Assembly (NCBI GenBank): GCA_013178415.1
Contig: JABLXA010000018.1
Span: forward strand, 47,497-111,496
Direction of reading: 5' to 3'
Length of the DNA stretch: 64,000 nt
Source: Bacillota bacterium
GTDB lineage: Bacteria > Bacillota > SHA-98 > Ch115
The translations under genes and the position numbers were made by a program. Position 1 is the first letter of the stretch. Each line of letters opens with the position of its first letter. Shown here one piece after another: positions 1-8,240 of the stretch. Under the pieces are notes generated by a model. The model ran no database searches. It saw only the letters and a program-made list of their open reading frames with translations, and had not been told where the DNA came from.

Positions 1-22
1 AGATTCGCTTCTTTGTCTCCAT
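1..22 (-). CDS. Start of a gene running off the left edge (7 codons visible)
   Basis: An ATG on the minus strand at 22 reads M-E-T-K-K-R-I to the window edge. A purine-rich GGGAGG lies about 11 bases upstream, which suits a ribosome binding site. The frame lies 62 bases downstream of the tryptophan transporter gene on the same strand and may share its transcript. Too little is visible to name a product; it could be a chance start. Confidence 0.3.
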
Positions 23-84
23 TATTTCACTTTCCTCCCCATCGGGCGCAGGGCGAGATCAACTACATGTCGAACCATCCGGCT

Positions 85-618
85 TTATTTGCCTATTGCG
101 GGTTGATGATTCTTGCCCCTGACCGCCCGCTCACTCATGATAACCAATGGATAGAGCACAACCAGTGCGATAGTATTGACTAGAGCAGCCGGCAACACAA
201 CCGTGGTGAATAGAACCTTAAATGGCCCAGGAAGCCCAGCTATCAATGCCGCTGATCCCAGGAAAATAGTGCCGCTTATTATTGTTCCCAGCACTCCAAT
301 CACGACTACGGTCACCTTCTCTCCCACCGCCGGCTTTAACAGACGAATAAGGCCCATAACGATGAATGTGGTCAGTATCTTGTCGATGACGTTCGGGAGC
401 TGGCCACCAGGAAAGGTAGTCGTAAGAGCCGTCAATATCCCGCCTATTATACCAGCTTCCACGGTAAGCCTCGGATCCGTCTCCATGAGCAAAACAATGA
501 AAAGCATGCTCAGCAGCAGATCGGGCTTCATCCCCAGCATAATAGGAGGAACCACATAGTGCAAGACCAGACCAATGGCCATAAGAAGGGCAACCTGAAT
601 GAACCTGTTGAGTTTCAT
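85..618 (-). CDS. trpP: Tryptophan transporter, TrpP-like membrane protein
   Basis: A 177-residue, almost wholly hydrophobic protein with about five membrane segments (near residues 7-27, 34-46, 56-70, 100-130, 137-160) and a short basic C-terminus. Length and layout fit the TrpP family of ECF-like tryptophan uptake proteins of Bacillota; I see resemblance to that family but the substrate call rests mainly on the leader. Upstream on the same strand is a T-box whose specifier reads UGG (Trp), ending in a terminator 37 bases before the start codon, so expression should rise when tRNA-Trp is uncharged. The start at 618 (MKLNRF) is preceded by a purine-rich AGGGAGAGTGAGAG stretch. It stands apart from trp biosynthesis genes, none of which are in the window. 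Confidence 0.8.
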   Translation of the reverse strand: MKLNRFIQVALLMAIGLVLHYVVPPIMLGMKPDLLLSMLFIVLLMETDPRLTVEAGIIGGILTALTTTFPGGQLPNVIDKILTTFIVMGLIRLLKPAVGEKVTVVVIGVLGTIISGTIFLGSAALIAGLPGPFKVLFTTVVLPAALVNTIALVVLYPLVIMSERAVRGKNHQPAIGK

Positions 619-654
619 TTTCTCTCACTCTCCCTTTTTTCCTTCCTGTGATAC

Positions 655-684
655 AAAAAACCCCGTCCTATATAAGGACGGGGC
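655..684 (-). terminator. T-box attenuator terminator
   Basis: On the minus strand a GC-rich hairpin (CCCCGTCCT paired with AGGACGGGG around a TATA loop) is followed by six T residues. It overlaps the 3' side of the T-box antiterminator sequence, the usual mutually exclusive arrangement, and ends just before the trpP start. Confidence 0.92.
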
Positions 685-1105
685 AATTCCCGTGGTGCCA
701 CCCTAATTGACCCACTCAGATCACCTGGTAAACCCATGATACCACCTGGTGACAACAGGTCATGCGCAAAATGCCACTAAATCCATGATAAGTAAAATCT
801 ACCAGATGAAATCGTTGCAGGTCCGCTCACTTCTCAAGACACAGGCCAGACAAAACTAGCCGATGTCCTTCCCTTTTAACGGCGGGTCCCGTCTCCGCCT
901 ACTCGCAGGGCCCCCCTGCATGTCCACCGGGAGATATTTCCCGGGAAAACATCGGCCCGGCTTTTGGGGAGAGACTCCCGGGCCCATTCATTGCGCCGCA
1001 GGCGCTGACTCTCAGCAATCGTCAGCTCTCTGTGGCCTGAGTCACGCAATTACTATTCCCGCTCATCATCTTCTCAGGCTATGTCATGCAAGATCAGATA
1101 TTTGT
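655..1105 (-). promoter_or_regulatory. T-box leader with Trp (UGG) specifier, controlling trpP
   Basis: Read on the minus strand. The T-box sequence AGGGTGGCACCACGGG lies at 704-689, followed by the terminator. Stem I is recognisable: lower helix CGGG/CCCG, an AATAGTA strand opposite GAATGG (specifier loop), helix ATTGCG/CGCAAT, and the AGAGAGCTGAC motif at 1031-1021. The triplet opposite AGTA is UGG at 986-984, the tryptophan codon, which agrees with the transporter downstream. About 280 bases separate specifier and T-box, enough for the intermediate stems. A possible -10 TATACT lies at 1117-1112 with no convincing -35, so the 5' end is approximate. Confidence 0.9.
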
Positions 1106-1294
1106 ATTTACAGTATAACTCGTCGACCATCCCCATGAAACCCCTATTTCCTCCCAGAAGTCAGCAAATTTGATCTTAAATCCACATGACGAATTACTGG
1201 CGAGTATATTGCTCAAAAATTCTGCCATTCGCTGTGAAAAACTCAATCTCCGATCGGATATTCCTTCCGATAGCGGTGGCTCCCTTCGCTTCTG

Positions 1295-2626
1295 CTAAAA
1301 TACCGTCAGATACTGATCTATCTCCCACTTGTGAACCTGGGTCCTGTAGATATCCCATTCCAACTGCTTAGCCTCTATGAAGCGCTGGGAGATATGCGGG
1401 CCAAGGGCGCTCATTATGACTTCATCCTTCTGCAACTCTTCAAGCGCCTCTGCAAGCGAGCCGGGGAGACTGTCTATCCCCATTTCCTTTCTCTCGGCGG
1501 GGGACAAGGCATATATGTTCTTGTTGACGGGTTCAGGAGGAAGTATCTTGTTCTTTATGCCATCGAGGCCTGCCTTCAGCATCACTGCCAGGGCAAGATA
1601 GGGATTACATGATGGATCAGGGCTCCTGAGTTCCAGCCGGGTCTTCTTGCCGCGGGCGGCTGGCACCCTCACAAGCGGGCTCCTGTTTCGCTCAGACCAG
1701 GCAATGTATACGGGGGCTTCATATCCTGGCACCAGACGCTTGTATGAATTTACGGTGGGGTTGGTTACGGCCGTGAAGGCTCTGGCGTGCTTCATGAGCC
1801 CCCCAATATACCACAGGGCCACGTCACTCAACTGGTATTTCCCATTTGGATCGAAGAAAGCGTTCTCATCACCGGCAAACAGAGACTGATGTGTGTGCAT
1901 TCCGGAACCATTTACACCAAACACAGGCTTGGGCATAAATGTGGCGTTCAAACCATGCCTCTGCGCGACGACCCGCACCACGAACTTAAAGGTTGCGATG
2001 TTATCAGCCGTCTTAAGACCATCGGCATATCGAAAATCTATTTCATGCTGCGCCGGCGCAACCTCGTGATGGGAAGCTTCTATCTCGAACCCCATGCTCT
2101 GAAGGGCGATCACCATATCACGGCGGGCCTCCTCCCCGAGGTCTATCGGCGAGAGGTCGAAGTAACCTGCCTGGTCACAGGTGCTAGTTGTCGGACGTCC
2201 TCCTTCATCTCTGTTGAACAGGAAAAATTCTGGCTCAGGCCCAGCCATCATGGCAAATCCCATATCAGCTGCTTCCTTCAGCACGGCTTTCAATGCATTT
2301 CTGGGACATCCTTCGAAAGGAGTGCCATCAGGGCTATAGATGTCACACATCAGCCGGGCTATGGTGCCATTTCCTATTGTCCATGGAAATACCGTAAATG
2401 TGGAGGGATCAGGACGAAGATACATGTCGGACTCTTCGATTCGGACAAACCCCTCTATTGATGATCCATCAAACATAATATCTCCATTAAGGGCCGCTTC
2501 AAGCTGTTCAACAGGGATGGCAACGTTCTTGAGAACACCGGTGATATCAGTAAACTGCATATGGATGAATTTCACGTCAAGCTCCTTGGCCTTTCGCATT
2601 ACATCTTCTTTTGTAAACTCTGGCAT
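1295..2626 (-). CDS. glnA: Glutamine synthetase, type I-alpha
   Basis: 443 residues, the usual length for the Gram-positive GSI-alpha class. It makes glutamine from glutamate, ammonia and ATP as a cytosolic dodecamer. Visible signatures: DGSSIEGF in the N-terminal domain followed by VRIEESDM, where the Arg corresponds to the residue that mediates glutamine feedback in the Bacillus enzyme; the ATP-site motif [20 protein letters not shown]; and the glutamate-site RSPLVRVP stretch. The start ATG at 2626 is preceded by GGAG at good distance. It lies 18 bases downstream of glnR and is very probably cotranscribed with it, the order seen in Bacillus, where feedback-inhibited GS also controls GlnR. 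The 180 bases downstream of the gene hold no clear terminator. Confidence 0.97.
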   Translation of the reverse strand: MPEFTKEDVMRKAKELDVKFIHMQFTDITGVLKNVAIPVEQLEAALNGDIMFDGSSIEGFVRIEESDMYLRPDPSTFTVFPWTIGNGTIARLMCDIYSPDGTPFEGCPRNALKAVLKEAADMGFAMMAGPEPEFFLFNRDEGGRPTTSTCDQAGYFDLSPIDLGEEARRDMVIALQSMGFEIEASHHEVAPAQHEIDFRYADGLKTADNIATFKFVVRVVAQRHGLNATFMPKPVFGVNGSGMHTHQSLFAGDENAFFDPNGKYQLSDVALWYIGGLMKHARAFTAVTNPTVNSYKRLVPGYEAPVYIAWSERNRSPLVRVPAARGKKTRLELRSPDPSCNPYLALAVMLKAGLDGIKNKILPPEPVNKNIYALSPAERKEMGIDSLPGSLAEALEELQKDEVIMSALGPHISQRFIEAKQLEWDIYRTQVHKWEIDQYLTVF

Positions 2627-2644
2627 CTTTATTTCTCCTCTCCA

Positions 2645-3049
2645 TCAATCGTTTCTTATTTTATCAAGCGCCTTCATCAGCGCCGCTTGATCAGACACCG
2701 GATATAGAGAATGTAGAATGACTGGCCTTTCGTCGTCACCTTCAAGAGGGGCAGCTCCCCTGACAGAGGCAGCCCTGGAACCTTCCCGCAGACTGACCCT
2801 GCTCTCGCGGGCTTTTCTCTCCTCAAACCTCTCTTTGACTTCCTTCACGCGAAATCCCTGTTCCATCATCCCCTTTACCTGCTTGAGTATCAGGATGTCC
2901 TTTCCAGAATACATCCTGGTGCCGCCCTTTGTCCTATAAGGAACAACCAGGCCCATCTTGTCATAATACCTTATCTGGCGCTCGGTCAGGCCTACAAGCC
3001 TTTTGACTACCCCGATAGGAAATACTGGTGTATCAAGATCTGGCTCCAA
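2645..3049 (-). CDS. glnR: MerR-family nitrogen regulator GlnR
   Basis: Start chosen at TTG 3049 because GGAGG lies exactly 8 bases upstream; this gives 134 residues, close to Bacillus GlnR (135). A longer frame with ATG at 3094 exists but lacks a binding site. The N-terminal half is a MerR winged helix (GVVKRLVGLTERQIRYYDK, then a wing with GGTRMYS), followed by a dimerisation helix rich in Glu/Arg. The C-terminal tail is short and hydrophobic-basic, as in GlnR where it senses feedback-inhibited glutamine synthetase. It is the first gene of a glnR-glnA operon, and its own promoter is overlapped by GlnR-type boxes, so autorepression under nitrogen excess is the likely mode. TnrA is the alternative, but linkage to glnA favours GlnR. 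Confidence 0.9.
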   Translation of the reverse strand: MEPDLDTPVFPIGVVKRLVGLTERQIRYYDKMGLVVPYRTKGGTRMYSGKDILILKQVKGMMEQGFRVKEVKERFEERKARESRVSLREGSRAASVRGAAPLEGDDERPVILHSLYPVSDQAALMKALDKIRND

Positions 3050-3119
3050 TTTCCCCACCTCCCGGCTTGCCTCAGGGCGGACCCATTGATTCATGTGTGG
3101 TGTGATTGGCTTATGTGTG

Positions 3120-3148
3120 ATTATATTTGTTAGAAAATCCGACGTCAA
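3120..3148 (-). promoter_or_regulatory. Sigma-A promoter of glnR-glnA
   Basis: Minus strand: -35 TTGACG (3148-3143), 17-base spacer, -10 TATAAT (3125-3120). Near-consensus. The downstream GlnR box (3128-3144) covers the spacer and part of the -35. Confidence 0.85.
3128..3144. promoter_or_regulatory. GlnR-box-like operator, proximal (one arm imperfect)
   Basis: TGTTAGAAAATCCGACG fits the GlnR/TnrA consensus TGTNAN7TNACA at the left arm; the right arm has two changes (CGACG for TNACA). It lies across the glnR promoter spacer, so binding would block RNA polymerase. Confidence 0.7.
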
Positions 3149-3154
3149 GCAATA

Positions 3155-3171
3155 TGTTAGAAAATCTGACA
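3155..3171. promoter_or_regulatory. GlnR-box operator, distal (perfect match)
   Basis: TGTTAGAAAATCTGACA matches TGTNAN7TNACA exactly. It shares the GAAAATC core with the proximal box, 27 bases away, immediately upstream of the -35. It also lies just before the plus-strand promoter proposed for phoP. Confidence 0.85.
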
Positions 3172-3173
3172 TA

Positions 3174-3201
3174 TTGGGAATATGGTCCGCTATGGTATAA
3201 T
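3174..3201 (+). promoter_or_regulatory. Possible promoter of phoP-phoR
   Basis: -10 TATAAT (3196-3201) with a weak -35 TTGGGA (3174-3179) at 16-base spacing, on the plus strand 60 bases before phoP. The weak -35 would suit an activated promoter. Confidence 0.5.
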
Positions 3202-3261
3202 AAAAAAGCAGAGGGTGGCATCGAATCTCCTGAACAATGGTGAACAATCAGCTGGGGAGGG

Positions 3262-3969
3262 ATGAAAGCGGCCATGAAAGAGACGAAAGTGCTCGTGGTG
3301 GATGATGAACCTTCCATTGTAGAGCTCATCCGTTTCAACCTGGTGCGTGAAGGATTCAAAGTAACCGCCGCCTATTCCGGAGGAGGCCTTCTCGACAGGA
3401 TAAGGGCTGAAAGGCCGGATCTTGTGATCCTTGACATCATGTTGCCAGGAGAAGACGGTCTTACTATCTGCAGGGAAATCAGAAAGGAAAGTAACCTCCC
3501 GATAATCATGCTTACCGCGAAGGATTCAGAAACTGATAAAGTCCTGGGCCTTGAGCTCGGGGCAGATGATTATATAACCAAGCCCTTCAGTCCAAGGGAA
3601 TTAATTGCGAGAGTGAGAGCGGTCCTCAGGCGCTCGTCTGGCGAAGAATCCGCGGAGACGAAGAAGCAGGTCTTGAAAGTCAGAGATCTGATGCTGGATA
3701 GTGAAAAGCACCTTGTTACATTGAATGGTCGTGAATTAGATCTCCCGCCCAAGGAATTCGAGCTTCTCCGGATACTCATGGAGAATCTAGGGAGGGTCTT
3801 GACGCGTGAATATCTCCTGGAAACTATCTGGGGGTACGAGTATATTGGGGAGACTAGAACTGTTGATGTGCATATCCGTCGTCTGCGACAAAAGATTGAG
3901 CCCGACCCCTCCCAGCCCGTGTATATCGAGACAGTGCATGGGTTCGGGTATAGGATCAGGGGTGATTAG
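3262..3969 (+). CDS. phoP: OmpR/PhoB-family response regulator, PhoP
   Basis: 235 residues: receiver domain (about 5-122) with acidic pair VVDDE, phospho-acceptor Asp in LVILDIMLPGEDG (near residue 58), Thr in LTAKDSE and Lys in ITKPFSPREL; then an OmpR-type winged helix (about 135-233) with the VDVHIRRLRQKI recognition helix and GFGYRI hairpin. The downstream neighbour is a PhoR-type kinase 6 bases away and then a Pho-box-controlled pstB, so the phosphate-starvation regulator PhoP is favoured over the closely related WalR. The ATG at 3262 sits immediately after GGGGAGGG; an internal ATG at 3274 is an alternative start. It would bind repeats of TTAACA-like hexamers such as those at 5824. Confidence 0.9.
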   Translation: MKAAMKETKVLVVDDEPSIVELIRFNLVREGFKVTAAYSGGGLLDRIRAERPDLVILDIMLPGEDGLTICREIRKESNLPIIMLTAKDSETDKVLGLELGADDYITKPFSPRELIARVRAVLRRSSGEESAETKKQVLKVRDLMLDSEKHLVTLNGRELDLPPKEFELLRILMENLGRVLTREYLLETIWGYEYIGETRTVDVHIRRLRQKIEPDPSQPVYIETVHGFGYRIRGD

Positions 3970-3975
3970 CAAACC

Positions 3976-5778
3976 ATGAAATTCGGAATCCTTACAAAAC
4001 TTTCGATCGCATTTTTCATTATAGTATTCCTGATCACCGGAATTACAGCCTTATCCTTGGACCAGGCTTTCCAAGTCCATTTTGTCTCGACATTTGAATC
4101 TACACTTGAGGCAAATGCAAAAATCGCCTCTGAACTCATCATGAGCCAGGGTTTGGCGGAATTGACATCAGCAGATTCAGGCATCCTTCATGATATGGTC
4201 TCGCGAATTTCGGAAGACACGAATGCCCGCACCATCATAACCCTGCCAGATGGTACAGTTCTCGCCGATTCATGGGGAAATTCGGATTGGGTGAAAAATC
4301 CTTCCAAGAATCCGAAAAACCAGCCATCCATTTCTACCCATCCCGAAACCATCCCGTCAAGTAGGAACTACGCCACCATAGGCCAGGGGCAATGGATCCA
4401 GGCCACTGCGCCTTTGAGATCCGGCGATCGCATCCTAGGGATGGTCAAACTCTCGAAGCCCATTGGCGAGATAAGGCAAATAAAGGTAAACATACAAAGC
4501 AAGGTAATGCTGGCCGCCCTCGTCTCCATTTTCCTGGCTGGCGGTATCGCTTATCTCATAGCATTGAACATGGCAAGACCTCTCAGGGAAATGACCAATA
4601 TTGCCTCGAAAATATCAAATGGGGATCTTTCCCGAAGGGTCAGAATTACCTCGGGAGATGAGATGGGGCGCCTGGCAGATGCTCTGAACTACATGGCTGA
4701 CAGACTGTCCGTCACGATCTATCAAACATCCGAAGAACGAAACAAAATGCGGGCCATACTAGCTAGCATGGTGGATGGGGTCGTGGCTGTGGACAGCAAC
4801 AACAGGATAATCTTGATGAATCCGGCTGCAGAAGAAATGTTCGGAGTTTCAGAAGAAATGGCCCTTGGGAGGAAGTTCCTCGAAGCGATTCGCAACTATG
4901 GTCTTGTTGAAGCTATTTCCAACGCCACCAGGGGCGAGGTGCGCACGGCGGAATTCAAGGTATTTACCCCGGATGAAAGGACCCTGCGGGTCAGCGTTAC
5001 TTGTATCGAGAAAGCAGGCGGTGGAGAGGCGGGTGTAGTGGCAGTAATACAGGACGTAACTGAACTCAGGCGACTCGAGCAGGTTAGAACCGAATTCGTA
5101 AGCAATGTCTCTCATGAACTCCGCACTCCCTTGACCTCGATCAAAGGCTTCATAGAAACGCTTCTAGATGGCGCGATGGAGGATCCAGATACAGCTAGAA
5201 GATTCCTTCAGATAATCCAGAAGGAGGCCAATCGCCTGGAAAGACTCATTTCCGACTTGCTCGACCTATCAAGAATAGAGTCCGGACATATCGAGTTGAA
5301 GAAAAGGCCAACCAATCTGGCGAGGTTGGCGGAGAGCGTTCATACCGTCCTGAAGCGGCAGTCAGACGCAAAAGGGCTCACAGTAGAAGTGACTATTCCC
5401 GAGGAATTTCCCGAAGTGATGGCGGATGCTGACCTTCTGCGACAAGTGTTCATGAACCTGATTGATAATTCCATAAAGTATACGCCTTCTGGTGGCAAGA
5501 TCACCATCGGAGCCAGTATGGGAAATGAGGCAGTTGAGGTCTTTGTGGAAGATACGGGCATCGGCATCCCGAAAGCCCACCTCTCCCGCTTATTTGAACG
5601 TTTCTATAGAGTAGATAAAGCACGCTCGAGGGAAGTGGGCGGCACCGGCCTTGGGCTTGCCATAGTAAAGCACATAGTGGAACGCCACGGCGGCAAGGCT
5701 TGGATCGACAGCGAGGTGGGGAAAGGAACGCGCGTTACATTCACAATTCCCCATTCCTCAGCGCAGAGGGTTCTCTAA
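3976..5778 (+). CDS. phoR: Membrane sensor histidine kinase PhoR/PnpS
   Basis: 600 residues. Order: membrane helix about 7-28, extracytoplasmic sensor about 29-175, second helix about 177-196, HAMP about 197-250, PAS about 258-360, HisKA with phospho-acceptor His380 in SHELRTPLTSIKG, and HATPase with N box NLIDNSIKY, DTGIGIP and GTGLGLAIV. This architecture (HAMP plus PAS) is that of phosphate-sensing PhoR; WalK is similar, and the choice rests on the adjacent pstB. It starts 6 bases after phoP and is surely cotranscribed with it. No PhoU or PstSCA is in the window, so the route by which phosphate is sensed cannot be seen here. Confidence 0.88.
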   Translation: MKFGILTKLSIAFFIIVFLITGITALSLDQAFQVHFVSTFESTLEANAKIASELIMSQGLAELTSADSGILHDMVSRISEDTNARTIITLPDGTVLADSWGNSDWVKNPSKNPKNQPSISTHPETIPSSRNYATIGQGQWIQATAPLRSGDRILGMVKLSKPIGEIRQIKVNIQSKVMLAALVSIFLAGGIAYLIALNMARPLREMTNIASKISNGDLSRRVRITSGDEMGRLADALNYMADRLSVTIYQTSEERNKMRAILASMVDGVVAVDSNNRIILMNPAAEEMFGVSEEMALGRKFLEAIRNYGLVEAISNATRGEVRTAEFKVFTPDERTLRVSVTCIEKAGGGEAGVVAVIQDVTELRRLEQVRTEFVSNVSHELRTPLTSIKGFIETLLDGAMEDPDTARRFLQIIQKEANRLERLISDLLDLSRIESGHIELKKRPTNLARLAESVHTVLKRQSDAKGLTVEVTIPEEFPEVMADADLLRQVFMNLIDNSIKYTPSGGKITIGASMGNEAVEVFVEDTGIGIPKAHLSRLFERFYRVDKARSREVGGTGLGLAIVKHIVERHGGKAWIDSEVGKGTRVTFTIPHSSAQRVL

Positions 5779-5823
5779 CTATGGAGGCGGCGATGACCTC
5801 GCACCGGCGGCGCAAGCGTCTCC

Positions 5824-5877
5824 TTAACAATAAGTTAACATTTCAGAAACCGCAGATTAACTGCGCCCCCTTATACT
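5824..5877 (+). promoter_or_regulatory. Pho box and promoter of pstB
   Basis: TTAACA at 5824 and 5835 and TTAACT at 5857 lie in 11-base phase (offsets 0, 11 and 33), the PhoP-binding pattern of Bacillota (TT[A/C/T]ACA with 5-base gaps). The third position, 5846, is not conserved. A -10-like TATACT follows at 5872. The site sits between phoR and pstB, so PhoP probably activates pstB separately from phoPR. Confidence 0.8.
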
Positions 5878-5954
5878 TGTGGCTGAAATAGCAGGCGGCT
5901 GTGTGCATCCCAACACTCGATCAGCAGTGCCGTCCTGTCCTGGAGGCGAAACGA

Positions 5955-6812
5955 TTGGAACTTGCGTATGATCAGCTTAGCGTGGGTGGTTTCCATCTTT
6001 CAACAACTTATACCGCCGCTAGGAGCGATGAGAAATCTGAATCCACCCTCGCATCTCCTAAGCCGAAAATAATCGCTCGTGACCTCAATGTCTATTACGG
6101 TGATGTAAAAGCCATTTCAGACGTGACCATAGAGATTCCCGAAAAGAGCGTGACGGCATTGATTGGTCCGTCGGGCTGCGGAAAATCTACATTTCTACGA
6201 ACTCTGAATCGGATGAACGATCTCATAGACGGGGCGAGGATAGAAGGAACGGTTTTATTGGATGGCCAAGATATTTATTCTCCAAACATCGATGTGGTCG
6301 AAATGCGGAAAAGGGTGGGCATGGTCTTCCAAAAGCCCAACCCCTTCCCGATGACTATCTTTGATAATATCGCTTATGGTCCCCGGATTCACGGTTTGAA
6401 GAACCGGAAGAGACTCCAGGAATTGGTTGAACAAAGCCTCAGAGCTGCAGCCCTTTGGGACGAGGTAAAAGACCGTCTTCATGCCCCTGCCCTTGGCCTT
6501 TCAGGCGGGCAGCAGCAGCGCCTATGTATTGCGAGACTTCTTGCTGTTGAGCCCGAAGTCCTGCTTATGGACGAACCATGCTCCGCTCTCGATCCTATCT
6601 CAACCTCCAGAATAGAGGACCTGATACATGAGCTCAAATCTAGCTATACTATAATAATCGTGACCCATAACATGCAGCAAGCAGGCCGCGTGTCCGATGT
6701 CACAGGGTTTTTCTTAAATGGTGAGCTCATAGAGTTCGGCAAGACCCCCGAGCTATTTGAGAGACCTAGGGATCGACGGACCGAGGCATATATTACCGGG
6801 CGATTTGGTTGA
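5955..6812 (+). CDS. pstB: Phosphate ABC transporter ATP-binding protein PstB
   Basis: ATPase of the high-affinity phosphate importer. Start set at TTG 5955, which has GGAGG 8 bases upstream; this gives 285 residues, about 30 longer than usual, with an unconserved N-terminal extension before [13 protein letters not shown]. Motifs: Walker [11 protein letters not shown] (near residue 70), Q loop [10 protein letters not shown], signature [16 protein letters not shown], Walker [14 protein letters not shown] and the switch His in [10 protein letters not shown]. The PstB-type linker [14 protein letters not shown] is present. It follows phoR and a Pho box, but pstS, pstC, pstA and phoU are absent nearby, so the permease must be elsewhere. 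The 3' end overlaps the convergent MFS gene by 20 bases. Confidence 0.93.
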   Translation: MELAYDQLSVGGFHLSTTYTAARSDEKSESTLASPKPKIIARDLNVYYGDVKAISDVTIEIPEKSVTALIGPSGCGKSTFLRTLNRMNDLIDGARIEGTVLLDGQDIYSPNIDVVEMRKRVGMVFQKPNPFPMTIFDNIAYGPRIHGLKNRKRLQELVEQSLRAAALWDEVKDRLHAPALGLSGGQQQRLCIARLLAVEPEVLLMDEPCSALDPISTSRIEDLIHELKSSYTIIIVTHNMQQAGRVSDVTGFFLNGELIEFGKTPELFERPRDRRTEAYITGRFG

Positions 6813-8193
6813 TGGCATGGGCTTCACGGGCCCTTCCGGCCCTCTCATACATCAGCAGCGCCACAAAAAGCATGGTCGATATGGCGGCTATGATGCCGGA
6901 TCCCAAAAATGTGGCGCGAAGTCCCATTGCGTCAAAAAGACGGCCGGCAAAGATAGAGCCAAATATCCCGGCCAAACCCTCAGTAGCTGCGGCCAGCAGG
7001 CCCTGACCGCTAGTCCGCAGGTGCGCAGGCACGCGCCCTGTGATGATGGCTACGGCCCCGACAGTAAATGCTCCATAGGTCATGCTGTGGAGGAGTTGAA
7101 GGGCCAGGGCGCCGGTCAAACTCGAAACAGAGGCGAATAGGAACCACCTGATGGCTGTGCCGATCATCCCGGCCAGGAAGACACCTTCTGCGCCTATCCA
7201 GCTTATCAACCTGCCAGACGCAAAGAACAAGATTATCTCGCTGGTAACGGCCAACCCCCACGCGAGACCGATAAGAGATTCCGAGGCCCCGAGTCCATCG
7301 AGATGTATCGACAAAAACGTATAATAAGGGGCGGAACTCATCCGCGCCAGAAACGCGATGAAGAGAAAGGCTATCAGAGACTTATTCGAGCGGATCTCCG
7401 GCGGAAAGCTCAGCATATTTATCAGTGGCGTGCGGGTCGAGATTGCACGGGCCGAGGGCATCCGAACGGTCTCTGATCCTTTTGATCCAACCTTTGCTTC
7501 ATCTGATTCTTTCTTCCCGGGAGCCATAGAGCCTGGGAGGAGAATCCAGGCAAGGATAGCGCTTCCTCCGCCAAACAACGCATAGAGCGGGAACATGACA
7601 CCCAACCCAAACTTATCGATAACCCTACCCAACAGAACAACTCCTGCAGCAAATCCAACGGATCCCCAAACCCGTACGCCCCCATATGCCGCACCCTTCC
7701 CGCCGAGGAAATCAAGGACGATGGAATCAACAAGCGACCGGCAGGGAGCAAGAGCTATGGCGAAAATCAGCATGATAACGAAAATGTACCAGAAAGTTGG
7801 CAGTATCGTGAGGCCTAGGAAACATACCACACTACCCAACAAAAGAAGTCCCAGGATCCTGTTTTTCGCCAAAGCTCGATCGGCCAGTATCCCTACGATG
7901 GGCGCGAAAACCAGAATTGATAGCGGAGTCAAGGCCCCCAGGATTCCGATCTGCTCGCCCGAAAGCCCACCCCGCCTGAAATATAAATTAAGATACGGGC
8001 TATAGACACTGAAGCCCAGCAAATAAACAAAATAGAAAACTCTGAGCGACAGAAGTTGCTTTTGTCTTTTGTTCACTCCGATTGCGGCGTCCGCCCCTCC
8101 GGCCCGGCTACCGGGGGATTGCCGCAGCCTCCCTCCCATATTCCTTTGATCAAATGACCCGCGGCTAGAGTGGGACATAAGGAAATCCATCAT
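6793..8193 (-). CDS. Major facilitator superfamily transporter (muropeptide or sugar uptake possible)
   Basis: 466 residues with about twelve membrane helices in two halves, separated by a cytoplasmic loop near residues 235-275, and a hydrophilic N-terminus of about 45 residues that may partly be untranslated (true start uncertain). The first loop after helix 2 has [11 protein letters not shown], an MFS loop 2-3 relative. It resembles the MFS_1-like group that includes 3-phenylpropionate and nucleoside/sugar symporters. It lies 47 bases downstream of anmK on the same strand, so its substrate may be a cell-wall sugar or peptide; that is inference from context. The C-terminus overlaps pstB tail to tail. 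Confidence 0.75.
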   Translation of the reverse strand: MMDFLMSHSSRGSFDQRNMGGRLRQSPGSRAGGADAAIGVNKRQKQLLSLRVFYFVYLLGFSVYSPYLNLYFRRGGLSGEQIGILGALTPLSILVFAPIVGILADRALAKNRILGLLLLGSVVCFLGLTILPTFWYIFVIMLIFAIALAPCRSLVDSIVLDFLGGKGAAYGGVRVWGSVGFAAGVVLLGRVIDKFGLGVMFPLYALFGGGSAILAWILLPGSMAPGKKESDEAKVGSKGSETVRMPSARAISTRTPLINMLSFPPEIRSNKSLIAFLFIAFLARMSSAPYYTFLSIHLDGLGASESLIGLAWGLAVTSEIILFFASGRLISWIGAEGVFLAGMIGTAIRWFLFASVSSLTGALALQLLHSMTYGAFTVGAVAIITGRVPAHLRTSGQGLLAAATEGLAGIFGSIFAGRLFDAMGLRATFLGSGIIAAISTMLFVALLMYERAGRAREAHAINQIAR

Positions 8194-8240
8194 AGGTTAA
8201 ATTTCTCAGCAATCAGGATTGGGTTCGTGGCCGACAATAA

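Noticed and set aside
863..1138. 91-codon plus-strand frame near the left end
   Set aside because: It lies antisense to the T-box leader, whose stems explain the sequence.
1787..2461. 224-codon plus-strand frame antisense to glnA
   Set aside because: Shadow of glnA codon bias; no protein features.
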